Source: CAYQUL01 sp964568925
Lineage (GTDB): Bacteria > Patescibacteriota > Microgenomatia > UBA8517
DNA: 21,442 bases
Reading direction: 5' to 3'
Assembly (NCBI GenBank): GCA_964568925.1
Contig: CAZMSJ010000015.1
Span: forward strand, 1-21,442
The notes beneath the pieces are model-generated. The model was given only the letters and a program-made list of their open reading frames with translations, had not been told where the DNA came from and did no database searches. This document shows positions 5,811-14,655 of the stretch, piece after piece (position 1 is the stretch's first letter; every line of letters starts with the position of its first letter). A program made the translations under genes and the position numbers.

Positions 5811-7091
5811 CTATTTTTGAAGGTTTTTAAGATACTTAGCGAAACGAAACAGAACATTTTCCCGACTCTTAACAAGCACAATATGGTCCCCTATCTGACT
5901 TGCGTCTAACACCTGAGTATCGTACCCGGCAGCACGTACTGTTACTGTTTTGTCAGCTGGTGTAAAGGTAAGGCTAAATCGACCTCTTGAGTCAGATCGA
6001 GCCTGGCTTAATGCAGTTTTAATCTCAACACCCTCAATCATATTGTCTATTTCGTTTACCACTGAGCCTGAAACAACAACCGGCTTGTAGTACCCAGTAA
6101 GTTGGGTAACGGCAGGTCTCGCCTCACCTCGTGAGGTCCAAATGGCCGTTGAACTACCATATCCTGTCCAGTAGTTAAGTCCCACGAGTCCCTTCACTTG
6201 TGAAAGGTTTGATAGTGCCGCACTAATCCAATCTGCCTGTTCTTGGTCAGTCATTTTTCCGTTGATGTCAGGGATAGGAGCGCCCCATTCTCCCAACACG
6301 ACTTTCCCTCCACTTGATTTGACCAGTGCTTCAATATCAGCAGAAAGTTGTTCAGGAGTAAGAACATAGTGATCAACTGAAACGTAGCCTCCGAGAGCTT
6401 TTGTTGTCTCAGGGTCCATTGTAAGCTTTGCCACATCTCCATTCATCGAATACAAACCAACGAGTACATTCTTGTTTGATCGCTTAAAAGCGGCAACAAC
6501 AGAGTTATGTTCACTAATAAGGAAGCTTCTGAAAGAGGCAACATCATTGGTCATTCTCGGGTCCCCTGGTCCTCCGTTTTCACACTCAGGACAGGAAGTG
6601 AAAATGTCCCCATCGCTAAAAAGCTCCGGATGTTTTGAAATAAAGGAAACGACATCTGCGGTGTGTTCATTGGTTGATATTTTTGGGTATGAGAACCATC
6701 CTTCCCATCCAGCCAAATTTCCACGGAACCAAACCTTAAGATTGTTTTGTCGGGCTGCTTCTACCCATTTGGCAAGAAATGGCACAAACTCTTCTTCATA
6801 TGGTGTACCTACGGCCACATGAGTTGCCCCGGTTTCAGCAATTTGTTTTACTTGTGTTGCAATGGTTGCTTCAAATGCTTTGTCATTTAGTTTCTCTCGA
6901 GCAAGATCTCTTGAAAATTTCATCGTATCAACGGATTGGATATTCCAGAGGAGTTTACTGCTTGCTTGTCCTGGAACATCAGGCTTTCTATTAAGAACTT
7001 TATAAGCGACAAAAAAAGCAACAAACACAATAAGGACGATAAATATTTTTGATAGGTATTTCATATGAGTATGTGACCGGTGTTTTGGCAT
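5811..7091 (-). CDS. membrane-anchored glycoside-hydrolase-like TIM-barrel protein with carboxypeptidase-regulatory-like domain
   Basis: Probably an extracytoplasmic enzyme that trims or transfers the glycan made by this operon. A basic N-terminus and one membrane segment (about 14-32) anchor a domain of about residues 48-336 with clan-A glycoside hydrolase features: HVAVGTPYEEEF, KVWFRGNLAGWEGWF, a candidate acid/base Glu at CPECENGG (E169 or E171), VSVDHYVL, the candidate nucleophile Glu268 in VVLGEWGAP, and GLNYWTGYGSS. A small beta domain (about 337-410, VVSGSVVN to TVRAAGYDTQVL) resembles carboxypeptidase-regulatory-like folds often found in surface proteins. The start at 7091 makes TAATG with the stop of the upstream gene, implying coupling; a shorter start at the tenth residue is possible. 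Family-level substrate is unknown. Confidence 0.65.
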   Translation of the reverse strand: MPKHRSHTHMKYLSKIFIVLIVFVAFFVAYKVLNRKPDVPGQASSKLLWNIQSVDTMKFSRDLAREKLNDKAFEATIATQVKQIAETGATHVAVGTPYEEEFVPFLAKWVEAARQNNLKVWFRGNLAGWEGWFSYPKISTNEHTADVVSFISKHPELFSDGDIFTSCPECENGGPGDPRMTNDVASFRSFLISEHNSVVAAFKRSNKNVLVGLYSMNGDVAKLTMDPETTKALGGYVSVDHYVLTPEQLSADIEALVKSSGGKVVLGEWGAPIPDINGKMTDQEQADWISAALSNLSQVKGLVGLNYWTGYGSSTAIWTSRGEARPAVTQLTGYYKPVVVSGSVVNEIDNMIEGVEIKTALSQARSDSRGRFSLTFTPADKTVTVRAAGYDTQVLDASQIGDHIVLVKSRENVLFRFAKYLKNLQK

Positions 7092-8701
7092 TACTTTTGA
7101 TGACCAAACACAGGTGTAGTGGTTAACTGTGGAATGTATTCTGGTTTAAGTTCATAGATATCCGCAAATGGATATGAGTTGACAAGTATATACTGCTCTT
7201 GCCATTCTGGCGAATTTTCATTCAATTCTTTAAATGTTAAATCATTTAAATCATGTGTTCGTAAGACAATCCATCGTGCCCATCGATCTGGTGTCGAAAC
7301 AGCACTTTCCCAGTAAGCTCCAGTTCCTTCATGAATAAATTTCTTCAAAGGAAGATCAGAACTAAAGATAATAGCATCATGTGAAGCGGCTGAAATCAAC
7401 ACAAAGCCATCTTTATCGGCGGCGTTTGCCTTTAGCCATCCACTTACTTCTGAGACATTCTTCTGACTAGATCCAACACGTGCATCATCAATGGTTACAG
7501 CGTCATTGTTTGCGAAAGCAAAAAAGGTAACAAAAAGAAGAAGACCGACAAGAACATATCTCATATCTTTTGCTCGATCTATTAAAAATCCAATAAAGAT
7601 GGCAAGAGCCGGCATCATCATTAATCCATACCGTACGTTAAACCACGTGTCCCCTGACAAACCTTGAATAAACAAAACAGAGAATCCGAAATATAGTGCA
7701 AGAACATTAAACATAATTGGTGCTAACAATGCGGAACAAGCTAACTTCACAGGAAGAGATAACTTGCGGTCGAAAGCCATGACAAACATTCCAATTAATC
7801 CTAGTAAAAACACAAAAGCATATGAGTTATAAGCCAACGAATACAGATAAATCTTAAACGAGAAAATGAGGTTTCCTTTTGTAAGCAATTGTCCGGCTGC
7901 ATCAAGTTGTGCTTGTTGAGCATGAGCAGAAAATGGCCCCAAGATAAAGTAGAGTGCATCTTTAAAGATAAGTTGATTCCAAATCACCCACAAGCCAATT
8001 CCAACTCCAGCCAAGGTTCCAAACAAGAGAATTGCTCCTTCAGCAGATTTGTACCCTTTCTTGCGAAAAGAAGTTATGGCCAAAATACCAACGGCATATA
8101 GCACCAAGAACCATCCTTCATATCGAATAAGAGTAGAGAGCATTATGTAGAAAGCAGACTTCACTAAATCAAGAACTCGTTCTGTTTTGTGCCAAGCAAC
8201 AAAGTAATAAATACCTGCCATAAGTGTGGCGAGAAGCAGAAGCTCAGTCATAGCTGTTGACTGCATGTACAAAACATTTATGTTTGCAATAAAGACAAAT
8301 ACAGCAATAACTCGAGCAAAAAGTTTCACTCGAAGCATATCCAGGAATTTATAGATAAAAACTCCAGTCGCGACAAAAGCTATCATAGATTGAATAGCCC
8401 CTGATAAGCCGGTATGCCACATAAAATCGTTCCAAATCGTTGGAGTCATTAATAAGTGAGGTAGTGGTAACCAAACAGACCCAATCTGAGCCAAACCTGG
8501 CTTTAACCCTTCAACGACACGACGTCCAATGTCTAAGTGAGAACGTGCGTCATTGTAGGCTAAACCTAATCCATTGTTGTAATAAAAAACAAAACTTGCA
8601 ACAGAGATTACACACATCAAAACAGTCAAAATTAAAAGCATGTATTTTTCACAAAATTTATGAAGATCACTAATAATTTTAATTGGTATTTTAATTGTCA
8701 T
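7091..8701 (-). CDS. polytopic GT-C-type glycosyltransferase (GT39/ArnT-like)
   Basis: The 536-residue protein has roughly ten or more membrane segments and a short C-terminal extracytoplasmic part (about 400-536). Near the N-terminus, after the first membrane segment (about 21-40), comes a loop with AYNDARSHLDIGRRV. An acidic residue (Asp51) in this loop is the expected catalytic position in GT-C enzymes, which transfer sugars from polyprenyl-phosphate donors outside the membrane. SVWLPLPHLLM follows, as in related PMT-like proteins. It overlaps the upstream gene by ATGA and the downstream gene by TAATG, so the three are translationally linked. The acceptor could be a growing glycan or a secreted protein; sequence cannot decide. 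GT-C membership is fairly sure, the family less so. Confidence 0.65.
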   Translation of the reverse strand: MTIKIPIKIISDLHKFCEKYMLLILTVLMCVISVASFVFYYNNGLGLAYNDARSHLDIGRRVVEGLKPGLAQIGSVWLPLPHLLMTPTIWNDFMWHTGLSGAIQSMIAFVATGVFIYKFLDMLRVKLFARVIAVFVFIANINVLYMQSTAMTELLLLATLMAGIYYFVAWHKTERVLDLVKSAFYIMLSTLIRYEGWFLVLYAVGILAITSFRKKGYKSAEGAILLFGTLAGVGIGLWVIWNQLIFKDALYFILGPFSAHAQQAQLDAAGQLLTKGNLIFSFKIYLYSLAYNSYAFVFLLGLIGMFVMAFDRKLSLPVKLACSALLAPIMFNVLALYFGFSVLFIQGLSGDTWFNVRYGLMMMPALAIFIGFLIDRAKDMRYVLVGLLLFVTFFAFANNDAVTIDDARVGSSQKNVSEVSGWLKANAADKDGFVLISAASHDAIIFSSDLPLKKFIHEGTGAYWESAVSTPDRWARWIVLRTHDLNDLTFKELNENSPEWQEQYILVNSYPFADIYELKPEYIPQLTTTPVFGHQK

Positions 8702-10254
8702 GATTGTTTATTTTTTGTAAATGGAATTGAAACGAGTAATACCGTTAAAAATAGTGTCAAGAATCCGGTAAGAATGAAATAGTAATTCAATGCAGAAACA
8801 TGATTACGAGCAATTGACTGAAAAACTATAGATTTTGAATTGTTGTTTTGTAAGAATTCATAGTTGCGATCATAACTGTAATGTTCAACTTTACCTGAAA
8901 GTTTTTCAAGACCAAGTACTTCAACTGCAGGAGGGTTTTTACTTGTTGTGATTGCACCTAACGTATTAACTGCAAGTGAATAAACGAGTACTATCCATAC
9001 AAACAACAGCAATGCCTTTGAGTTGGAAAACTTAGTTAAAAGAGTTCCAATAAATATAGATAAGACTGCGTAAGTAGGGATCATGTAACGAGACCCAAAA
9101 GCCCAACCACCCCAAGGATCACCCCACATTGAATACAACAACACGTTTGCTCCAATTACTGCCACAAATACAGATATCACCTGAGGATATTTTTTCTTTG
9201 CAAAAAGTATTCCAGCAACTCCAAATAAAACAATTGGGGCAAAGAATAGTGTTCCACGATCAGGACTAATAGAATGGATATAAAATCCGTTCAAAAGACT
9301 TCGTGTATTAAAGAAAGCAACAGCAGATTTATTCTGTGCATCAGGATTTAAAAAATATTCTGCACTTTTTACATCTGCAGCCTTGGGGGCAGCTGGTTTA
9401 CCAGCTTCGTCTATCGCACTAACACTTGGAACGGTACCTGAGAATTGAAATGGATTTCCATAGGCCGCTGAATTAAACCAGAAGAAGAATAACAAAGGAG
9501 GAATAACAGCAATGAGTGTTAATACTTTCTTGGGGAAAAATTTAATCTGATAAACGAATTTAGATTTTTCCATGTTGAACAATCTAAAAGTAGCCCACAA
9601 TCCAATCGGGAACATAAGGAATAAATTTGGATAATCAATGGGGATTGATGCAGCACAGAGTAACCATGTTACTAAAAGACTAAATCTATTATTCCATCGT
9701 AAAAGTGCATACATACTACCTAAGATTAGAAATGTTGAAATGTGGTGTTGATATAAGTCAACAGCGTATGTAAATCCCGGGGTTGCAAATAAAAATATTA
9801 GACCTGATAAAACAGCAGGAATATATGAGGCACCCAAGCGTTTAGCAATTGCAGAGATTAAGATGGCATTACTCAACGCAAATAGTGAAATAACGGCAAA
9901 GGTACCAACTTGTGATGATCCCAAAGCTTTACCTACAAGATATCCAGGAGCGATGATATACGAGACACCTGGAGCGAATAAAGAGACATACTTACCATCC
10001 TTTATACCTAAGTCAGGAACGACGAAACGAGCTAACTCTGTTGAGAAAAAAACAGAACTATTCTCAATAATTGAGTAGGTTAGTGCAAAACGGCCTCTTT
10101 CAGGAGATAACTCAAAAATTCCAGAATCTCGCCACTGAGGTTGATTAATCGTTTCTTCAGTCGGATTTTGTGGTAAACCTCGAATTGACATAACAATTAC
10201 TAGAATTGTCGAAACAAGAATGAGGACTGAGGATATTATTTTTTTAATTGACAT
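8698..10254 (-). CDS. polytopic membrane protein, GT-C glycosyltransferase-like
   Basis: A 518-residue protein with about eleven predicted membrane segments, starting at about 5-24. The first extracytoplasmic loop contains QWRDSGIFELSPERGRFALTY, with acidic residues in the position expected for GT-C catalysis. Later blocks include DRGTLFFAPIVLFG and the loop MWGDPWGGWAFGSRYMIP, a tryptophan/glycine-rich pattern seen in bacterial PMT-like mannosyltransferase relatives. It is probably a second polyprenyl-phosphate-sugar-dependent transferase acting beside the protein encoded downstream, with which it shares a 4-nt ATGA overlap. The start has no SD and follows a 41-nt AT-rich gap. It could instead be a non-catalytic membrane partner. 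Assignment is by overall architecture. Confidence 0.55.
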   Translation of the reverse strand: MSIKKIISSVLILVSTILVIVMSIRGLPQNPTEETINQPQWRDSGIFELSPERGRFALTYSIIENSSVFFSTELARFVVPDLGIKDGKYVSLFAPGVSYIIAPGYLVGKALGSSQVGTFAVISLFALSNAILISAIAKRLGASYIPAVLSGLIFLFATPGFTYAVDLYQHHISTFLILGSMYALLRWNNRFSLLVTWLLCAASIPIDYPNLFLMFPIGLWATFRLFNMEKSKFVYQIKFFPKKVLTLIAVIPPLLFFFWFNSAAYGNPFQFSGTVPSVSAIDEAGKPAAPKAADVKSAEYFLNPDAQNKSAVAFFNTRSLLNGFYIHSISPDRGTLFFAPIVLFGVAGILFAKKKYPQVISVFVAVIGANVLLYSMWGDPWGGWAFGSRYMIPTYAVLSIFIGTLLTKFSNSKALLLFVWIVLVYSLAVNTLGAITTSKNPPAVEVLGLEKLSGKVEHYSYDRNYEFLQNNNSKSIVFQSIARNHVSALNYYFILTGFLTLFLTVLLVSIPFTKNKQS

Positions 10255-10295
10255 AGTTTATTTTATTATTTATTTAGTAAGAATGCTTGTGCAGA

Positions 10296-11204
10296 TTAAA
10301 TTGACTTCGTACTTATATCAGTTTCCCAATATCCGTAATCAGAGTACATAACTTTATGCAAACCTAAATTTATCATCAGTCGCGCATATAAAAAGACCAA
10401 CACGTATAAGCCAACAAATATTGGATTTCTTAACAACTCTTTCAAATTAGAAATAGCGATAAGCTTTTTACTAATAAAATATTTAGGCTTTAAAAATTTT
10501 TGACTAAAATATTTTGAATTTTCTTGAAACGAAATTTGGAACTTATGGACTTGGTTCAAGTGCTCAGACAAAGTAGATGGCTCTCGATAATAGCATTGAA
10601 TTTTATCGATATAGCTTTTTTTAAGCTTTTTGGAAACTGTATAAAAATATATATATGCGTCACTGTTAATAATATTTTTGGGTAATTCAAGGTCTTTGTA
10701 TATTTCTTTAGATATGCAGATATAACGGCCGTTTGTAGTTAGATAAGTTTCATTTTTAGGGATACTTCTAATTATCCTATGTTTTATATCAGTACTTGCA
10801 CTAAGAATTCTTTCGAGAACTGTTTTTGGCTTCATGGGATATATGCCACCACTTATAAGTGAGCTGTGTGACCTTTTGTATTCTTCAACAAGTGATGAAA
10901 TGGAATCTTTAGAAAAAACAACATCATCGTTTGTCAGTAGTAACAAATCTGTCTTTGTCAGTTTCACAATGTTATTTATCCTTTGTGACTGGCCGGCTCT
11001 TGATTTATAAGAAGTAACTGTTAGTTTCGGATGCTTAATACGACTATATATTTGTTTCCTAATTTTCTTTCCATCTACTGCAACAATAATATGATCAATA
11101 AGTTCGATATTTTGACTGTTATATATTGAATTGAGTGTTTGTACTAAATGCTTTTCAGCTAGAAATGTAGGAATTCCTACTGTGATTGTAAGTTTCTTTG
11201 TCAT
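10296..11204 (-). CDS. GT2 family glycosyltransferase
   Basis: The 302-residue protein begins with a GT2 Rossmann-like fold: TITVGIPTF (6-14), HIIVAVDG (38-45), SRAGQSQRINNIV (68-80) and the metal/nucleotide-binding LTNDD (90-94). The region around 150-215 would hold the acceptor site. A single hydrophobic segment near 262-282 suggests membrane association at the C-terminus. It is rich in Lys, Ile, Ser and Tyr compared with the big fusion protein at the start of the operon. Its ATG comes 1 nt after the stop of the nucleotidyltransferase gene (TAA-t-ATG), with no SD. The donor and acceptor sugars cannot be told from sequence. Confidence 0.85.
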   Translation of the reverse strand: MTKKLTITVGIPTFLAEKHLVQTLNSIYNSQNIELIDHIIVAVDGKKIRKQIYSRIKHPKLTVTSYKSRAGQSQRINNIVKLTKTDLLLLTNDDVVFSKDSISSLVEEYKRSHSSLISGGIYPMKPKTVLERILSASTDIKHRIIRSIPKNETYLTTNGRYICISKEIYKDLELPKNIINSDAYIYFYTVSKKLKKSYIDKIQCYYREPSTLSEHLNQVHKFQISFQENSKYFSQKFLKPKYFISKKLIAISNLKELLRNPIFVGLYVLVFLYARLMINLGLHKVMYSDYGYWETDISTKSI

Positions 11205-11205
11205 A

Positions 11206-11775
11206 TTAGTGAGATAGCATTATTTGGTTGAAAAACTCCATTCTTCGTCTTTTATATTCTCTTAATGATTGACCCTGACATTCAAGTTTTACCTTTTTAT
11301 AACCCTCAAGCAGCGATTTATCAGATTTGAACAGATAGTAAACTTTCATAAGATCTTTGAATGTACGGTGTTTAGGATCAATAAGCATAAATTGAACATC
11401 ACTCCCCTTGTACGTCGTATGCCACTCTACAAATTGCGGACGTCTTTTGAAGTCAGCTCCAAATATTTTTTTGAGTGCAGGTATATATTTATCAAAAGAT
11501 TCTGGGGTACATTCAGCAAGCAAATCGATATCACTGTGACCAGGTATTTCTAATGAAGCAGAACCGACAAAGTGAACTACAAGTTTTGGGTGTGCTTTAT
11601 GAATTTTTCTAACAAGACTATGACCACTTAGATTAATTTTTGGATTAAAAGGCAATATGTGTACATACTCATCAGTCGGAAAAGTAAAACTATACAAAAA
11701 GGCTTTAGGATCTCTATATAGTAATTTAATGTCCCGTATCAGGTTTGGGTATAGCTTAAAATGAATATTTTTCAT
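11206..11775 (-). CDS. GrpB-like (UPF0157) nucleotidyltransferase-fold protein
   Basis: The 189-residue protein carries the nucleotidyltransferase signature HFVGSASLEIPGHSDIDLL (68-86), a GS motif (71-72) followed by DxD (Asp82, Asp84), as in GrpB/UPF0157 proteins. A C-terminal helical part (about 135-186, HRTFKDLMKVYYLF and a Lys/Arg-rich end) matches the usual FRDYL-type tail of that family. The biochemical role of GrpB proteins is poorly known; the fold implies transfer of a nucleotide or phosphate-linked group. Here it sits inside a glycan operon, overlapping the deacetylase gene by 4 nt (ATGA) and 1 nt ahead of a GT2. A role in activating or decorating a sugar is inference. Confidence 0.72.
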   Translation of the reverse strand: MKNIHFKLYPNLIRDIKLLYRDPKAFLYSFTFPTDEYVHILPFNPKINLSGHSLVRKIHKAHPKLVVHFVGSASLEIPGHSDIDLLAECTPESFDKYIPALKKIFGADFKRRPQFVEWHTTYKGSDVQFMLIDPKHRTFKDLMKVYYLFKSDKSLLEGYKKVKLECQGQSLREYKRRRMEFFNQIMLSH

Positions 11776-12563
11776 AAAAAAATTCGTTTGATTAATCCAC
11801 GTACAGTTATGACTGTTGGAGAAAACAATACTTTAAATTCTTGAAAGCTATGTGTGCGATCAACTCCAATTCGAGGAACTGCAAAGATATTCGTATTTGT
11901 ATTAATTACTCCATCGTCCATTGAAAGTGCCATTTTGTAACCAGCCTCTTTAACAAGTTCTATAATTTCTGGAGAATAGCCTCCTTTCGGATATGCAATG
12001 TACTTTGTCAAAATACCAAAGTCCTTTTTAATCTTCTTTTTTGAGTTAGCAATCTCATACGATAAATTATTCGACTTAGGAAGATAGTTATGTGTCATTG
12101 TATGGCACTGAATGTCCCAACCTAACTTTTTAATTTTAACAATATCTCTGTCTGATAGAAATTCTCGTACATTTTCAAGCTCGTGCCTATCTGCATTCAA
12201 TTTGTCACCTAAAATAAATACAGTAGGATTTAGTTTTAATGAAGAGATGATATCTTGTACTTCCCTAATATCTCTATATCCATCGTCAAAAGTGATAGCG
12301 AAAGATGGTTTAAAAATAGTCTTATCACCACGGATATGCTTTTCGATATCTTGTAGACTTACATTTTGATAAGTTTGTAACAACAACTTCATCTGTAACT
12401 CAAAGTCTTCCTTTGATATACCAAATCTCCATGAGTCATTTCCAATAGCGTGATAGCATAAAACGAACAAATTACTTTTACGACCAAGTAAATTGTCAAT
12501 GGCACCTAGGCTTGTAAAGATTGCTCTACGAATGAGAGAGAATGTATTTATTGTTTGCATCAT
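11772..12563 (-). CDS. polysaccharide deacetylase (NodB homology domain, CE4)
   Basis: CE4 enzymes remove N- or O-acetyl groups from glycans using a bound metal. In 263-residue numbering the motifs are intact: TFDDGY (91-96; Asp93 catalytic base, Asp94 metal ligand), CHTMTH (153-158, metal-binding His154 and His158) and YPKGGYS (191-197). There is an N-terminal segment before LFVLCYHAIG (32-41), typical of the family, but no clear signal peptide, so the enzyme may act on the cytoplasmic side or at the membrane. The start at 12563 gives an ATGA overlap with the upstream GT2 stop; ATG at 12560 is equally possible, and a longer frame to 12596 would run far into the neighbour. Intact motifs suggest an active enzyme. 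Confidence 0.9.
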   Translation of the reverse strand: MMQTINTFSLIRRAIFTSLGAIDNLLGRKSNLFVLCYHAIGNDSWRFGISKEDFELQMKLLLQTYQNVSLQDIEKHIRGDKTIFKPSFAITFDDGYRDIREVQDIISSLKLNPTVFILGDKLNADRHELENVREFLSDRDIVKIKKLGWDIQCHTMTHNYLPKSNNLSYEIANSKKKIKKDFGILTKYIAYPKGGYSPEIIELVKEAGYKMALSMDDGVINTNTNIFAVPRIGVDRTHSFQEFKVLFSPTVITVRGLIKRIFL

Positions 12564-13468
12564 ATATGAATTGATTTTGAAGAAGAAACATTCCACGATT
12601 CTTTAGTTTTTATACGCAAAAGATTTGCGACCATTACAGCAAAATAAATAACTATATATGAAAAAACGAATAATGCGTGTGTCATTAAATAAGGAAATGC
12701 CTTATATGCACCAGTTAAATATGCCTTTTTAGGGATAGCTACCTCATTCATCATTAGATCTTGTCCAAAAAAAGCTTGATTGTATTCTAGTGCATCCAGA
12801 TACCGCTTACTTTGTTTGTAGTGATCGATTGGGCTTGATGGTAACTGGTAACCAACAAAAGCATTTTTAACATACCTAAATTCTTTATTTAGTCTTATGC
12901 AATACAAATATGAAAACATATCTTCTCCTTCACTTTGTTCAAATCGAAGAACTGAATACATATCTTTACCGAAAGCTCTTGCAGGACCGTGACAATTGTA
13001 TACATTGTTTCCATTTTTAAAATTTTCGAAAAGAATTGATTTGAGCTTCATACTGACATCAAGTGATTTTTCAAAGAATGTTCTTGCTGGTAATTCTGAT
13101 AACCCTGATGAAGTCATATCACACTTCCCTTCAAGAATAGGTGTGACCATTTTCTCTAAAAATGTTTTGTCACTAATAACGATATCCGCATCTAAAAGTA
13201 CAAGAACATCTGACTTTACACGCGACATAATCTCATTTTGTCTAGCACTTTTTCCTAATCGTTGCTTACCATCAATGATTTGGATACGTACATCCTTGAA
13301 TGAACGAACTTTATTGACTGTTTCGTCGGTGCTTCCATCAGAAGCAACTATAATTTTCGTTAATTTAAAATTGGTAATTTTTTGAGACAAAATATCTCGA
13401 ATAAGAAATCCAATATTAGACTCCTCGTTATACGCTGGAATTCCGATTGTTACTGTGTTTGTTTTCAT
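12560..13468 (-). CDS. GT2 family glycosyltransferase
   Basis: The 302-residue protein shows VTIGIPAYNEESNIGFL (6-22), IIVASDGSTDET (39-50), RLGKSARQNEIM (70-81) and LLLDADIVI with DxD at 93-95; EGEDMFSYL (180-188) supplies the probable catalytic base. A hydrophobic segment near 262-285 lies at the C-terminus. It is a transferase for a nucleotide-sugar donor at the inner face of the membrane. It follows the GT4 gene by 10 nt and overlaps the deacetylase gene by 4 nt. It resembles the GT2 encoded at 10296-11204 in size and C-terminal membrane segment, but the two differ clearly in sequence, so they probably add different sugars. Confidence 0.88.
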   Translation of the reverse strand: MKTNTVTIGIPAYNEESNIGFLIRDILSQKITNFKLTKIIVASDGSTDETVNKVRSFKDVRIQIIDGKQRLGKSARQNEIMSRVKSDVLVLLDADIVISDKTFLEKMVTPILEGKCDMTSSGLSELPARTFFEKSLDVSMKLKSILFENFKNGNNVYNCHGPARAFGKDMYSVLRFEQSEGEDMFSYLYCIRLNKEFRYVKNAFVGYQLPSSPIDHYKQSKRYLDALEYNQAFFGQDLMMNEVAIPKKAYLTGAYKAFPYLMTHALFVFSYIVIYFAVMVANLLRIKTKESWNVSSSKSIHI

Positions 13469-13478
13469 AATTATGTAT

Positions 13479-14654
13479 TTATTTGATTTGAACTAAATAC
13501 TTATATAGACGCTCCATACCCTCAGATGTCTTTTTCCATGTGTGATTTTTTGAAAAGTTAATATTATCTTTTGATATTTTTGCAACTGAGGCTTTGTTTT
13601 TTGGAGAAAGTATCCAGTTAATCTTTTCGGCAACCATCTTTTCGTTCTTAGTGTCGATACAAAAACCATTCACACCATCTTTGACAAGATAGGGTAATGC
13701 TGTATTGTCTGCAGCAATAATTGGTAACCCTTGACTCATACCTTCATGAATGACGTTACAAAAACTTTCCCACATAGCCATATGCACCATCATTACGGCA
13801 TTCTTAATTACATGGAATTTGTCTCCTCCACGAATGACACCTGCAAAGATTACTCTTTTCTCTAGACCGAGTGATGAGATTAGTTCTTCAAGCTTTGCTT
13901 TATAAGAAACATCTGAAAGTGGTCCAACAATAACATAATTAATATTTTTAGGTAAATAAACCATGGATTTAATCGTTGTTTCATAGTTTTTGATCGGATA
14001 GATACGACCAACCTGAATTAGGTATTTTCCCCACTTAGCAACTTGTTTCCGTATTTCAGGACTCGGTTTAGAAGTTTTAAAACCCTCTACTTCAACACCA
14101 TTTGATATCACGCAAATTTTTTTGTTTTTTATTCCAGCCTTAATCATTTCAAGTTTTTCCCATTCTGACACTGCACGTACAGCATCTGTGGCAGAATTGA
14201 TAAGTAAAACACCGAGTGTGAAATGATAAGGACGTTTTAGTATTCGTGATACTAAACTAAACGTACGCCATTCAGGATTGAAACCACCATGAGGAGTTAA
14301 CATTATTTTCGGAGTTTTAAGACCAAACGCTCTTCGCAATAATACTTGCATCAAAATAAACATGTGTGGAAATACATCAAAATTGTGCAATGCCAATATG
14401 TCTGTTTTTTCCCAAGGTATATCTAGATTAAACAGATACTTAAGCGTGTTGAATCTTGTTACTGCGATTCCCTTTACTAACTCGGACGTAGATAAGACGC
14501 CTTTATCAATATGAGTATTGTTTGTTGTTAGTAAATTTACTTTCCAACCCTTTTTAACAAGATGCGAATACGTTTCCATAATGTTTGTTTCAATTCCAGC
14601 AGCAACTGGCCAAAAGAATTTAACAATGATTGTAATTGTTTTTTGTTTATTCAT
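13479..14654 (-). CDS. GT4 family glycosyltransferase
   Basis: A GT-B fold retaining transferase of 391 residues. The N-terminal domain has TITIIVKFFWPVAAGIETNI (6-25) and the MLTPHGGFNPEW loop (HGG at 122-124). The C-terminal donor domain has LIQVGRIYPIKNYE (212-225), NYVIVGPLSD and the EX7E motif in WESFCNVIHEG (Glu296 and Glu304) followed by GLPIIAADNTALPYLV. The start at 14654 lies 1 nt after the stop of the methyltransferase gene (TAA-t-ATG); the longer open frame to 14729 runs into that gene and lacks conserved sequence. Donor and acceptor are unknown, but position in the operon implies glycan elongation at the cytoplasmic face. Confidence 0.92.
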   Translation of the reverse strand: MNKQKTITIIVKFFWPVAAGIETNIMETYSHLVKKGWKVNLLTTNNTHIDKGVLSTSELVKGIAVTRFNTLKYLFNLDIPWEKTDILALHNFDVFPHMFILMQVLLRRAFGLKTPKIMLTPHGGFNPEWRTFSLVSRILKRPYHFTLGVLLINSATDAVRAVSEWEKLEMIKAGIKNKKICVISNGVEVEGFKTSKPSPEIRKQVAKWGKYLIQVGRIYPIKNYETTIKSMVYLPKNINYVIVGPLSDVSYKAKLEELISSLGLEKRVIFAGVIRGGDKFHVIKNAVMMVHMAMWESFCNVIHEGMSQGLPIIAADNTALPYLVKDGVNGFCIDTKNEKMVAEKINWILSPKNKASVAKISKDNINFSKNHTWKKTSEGMERLYKYLVQIK

Positions 14655-14655
14655 A

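Noticed and set aside
8698..12562. Alternative genetic code with TGA as Gly
   Set aside because: TGA codons end genes exactly at ATGA overlaps here, and read-through would run into the following genes.
12996..13385. Plus-strand frame of 129 codons opposite a GT2
   Set aside because: A shadow of the GT2 domain with intact DxD on the other strand.
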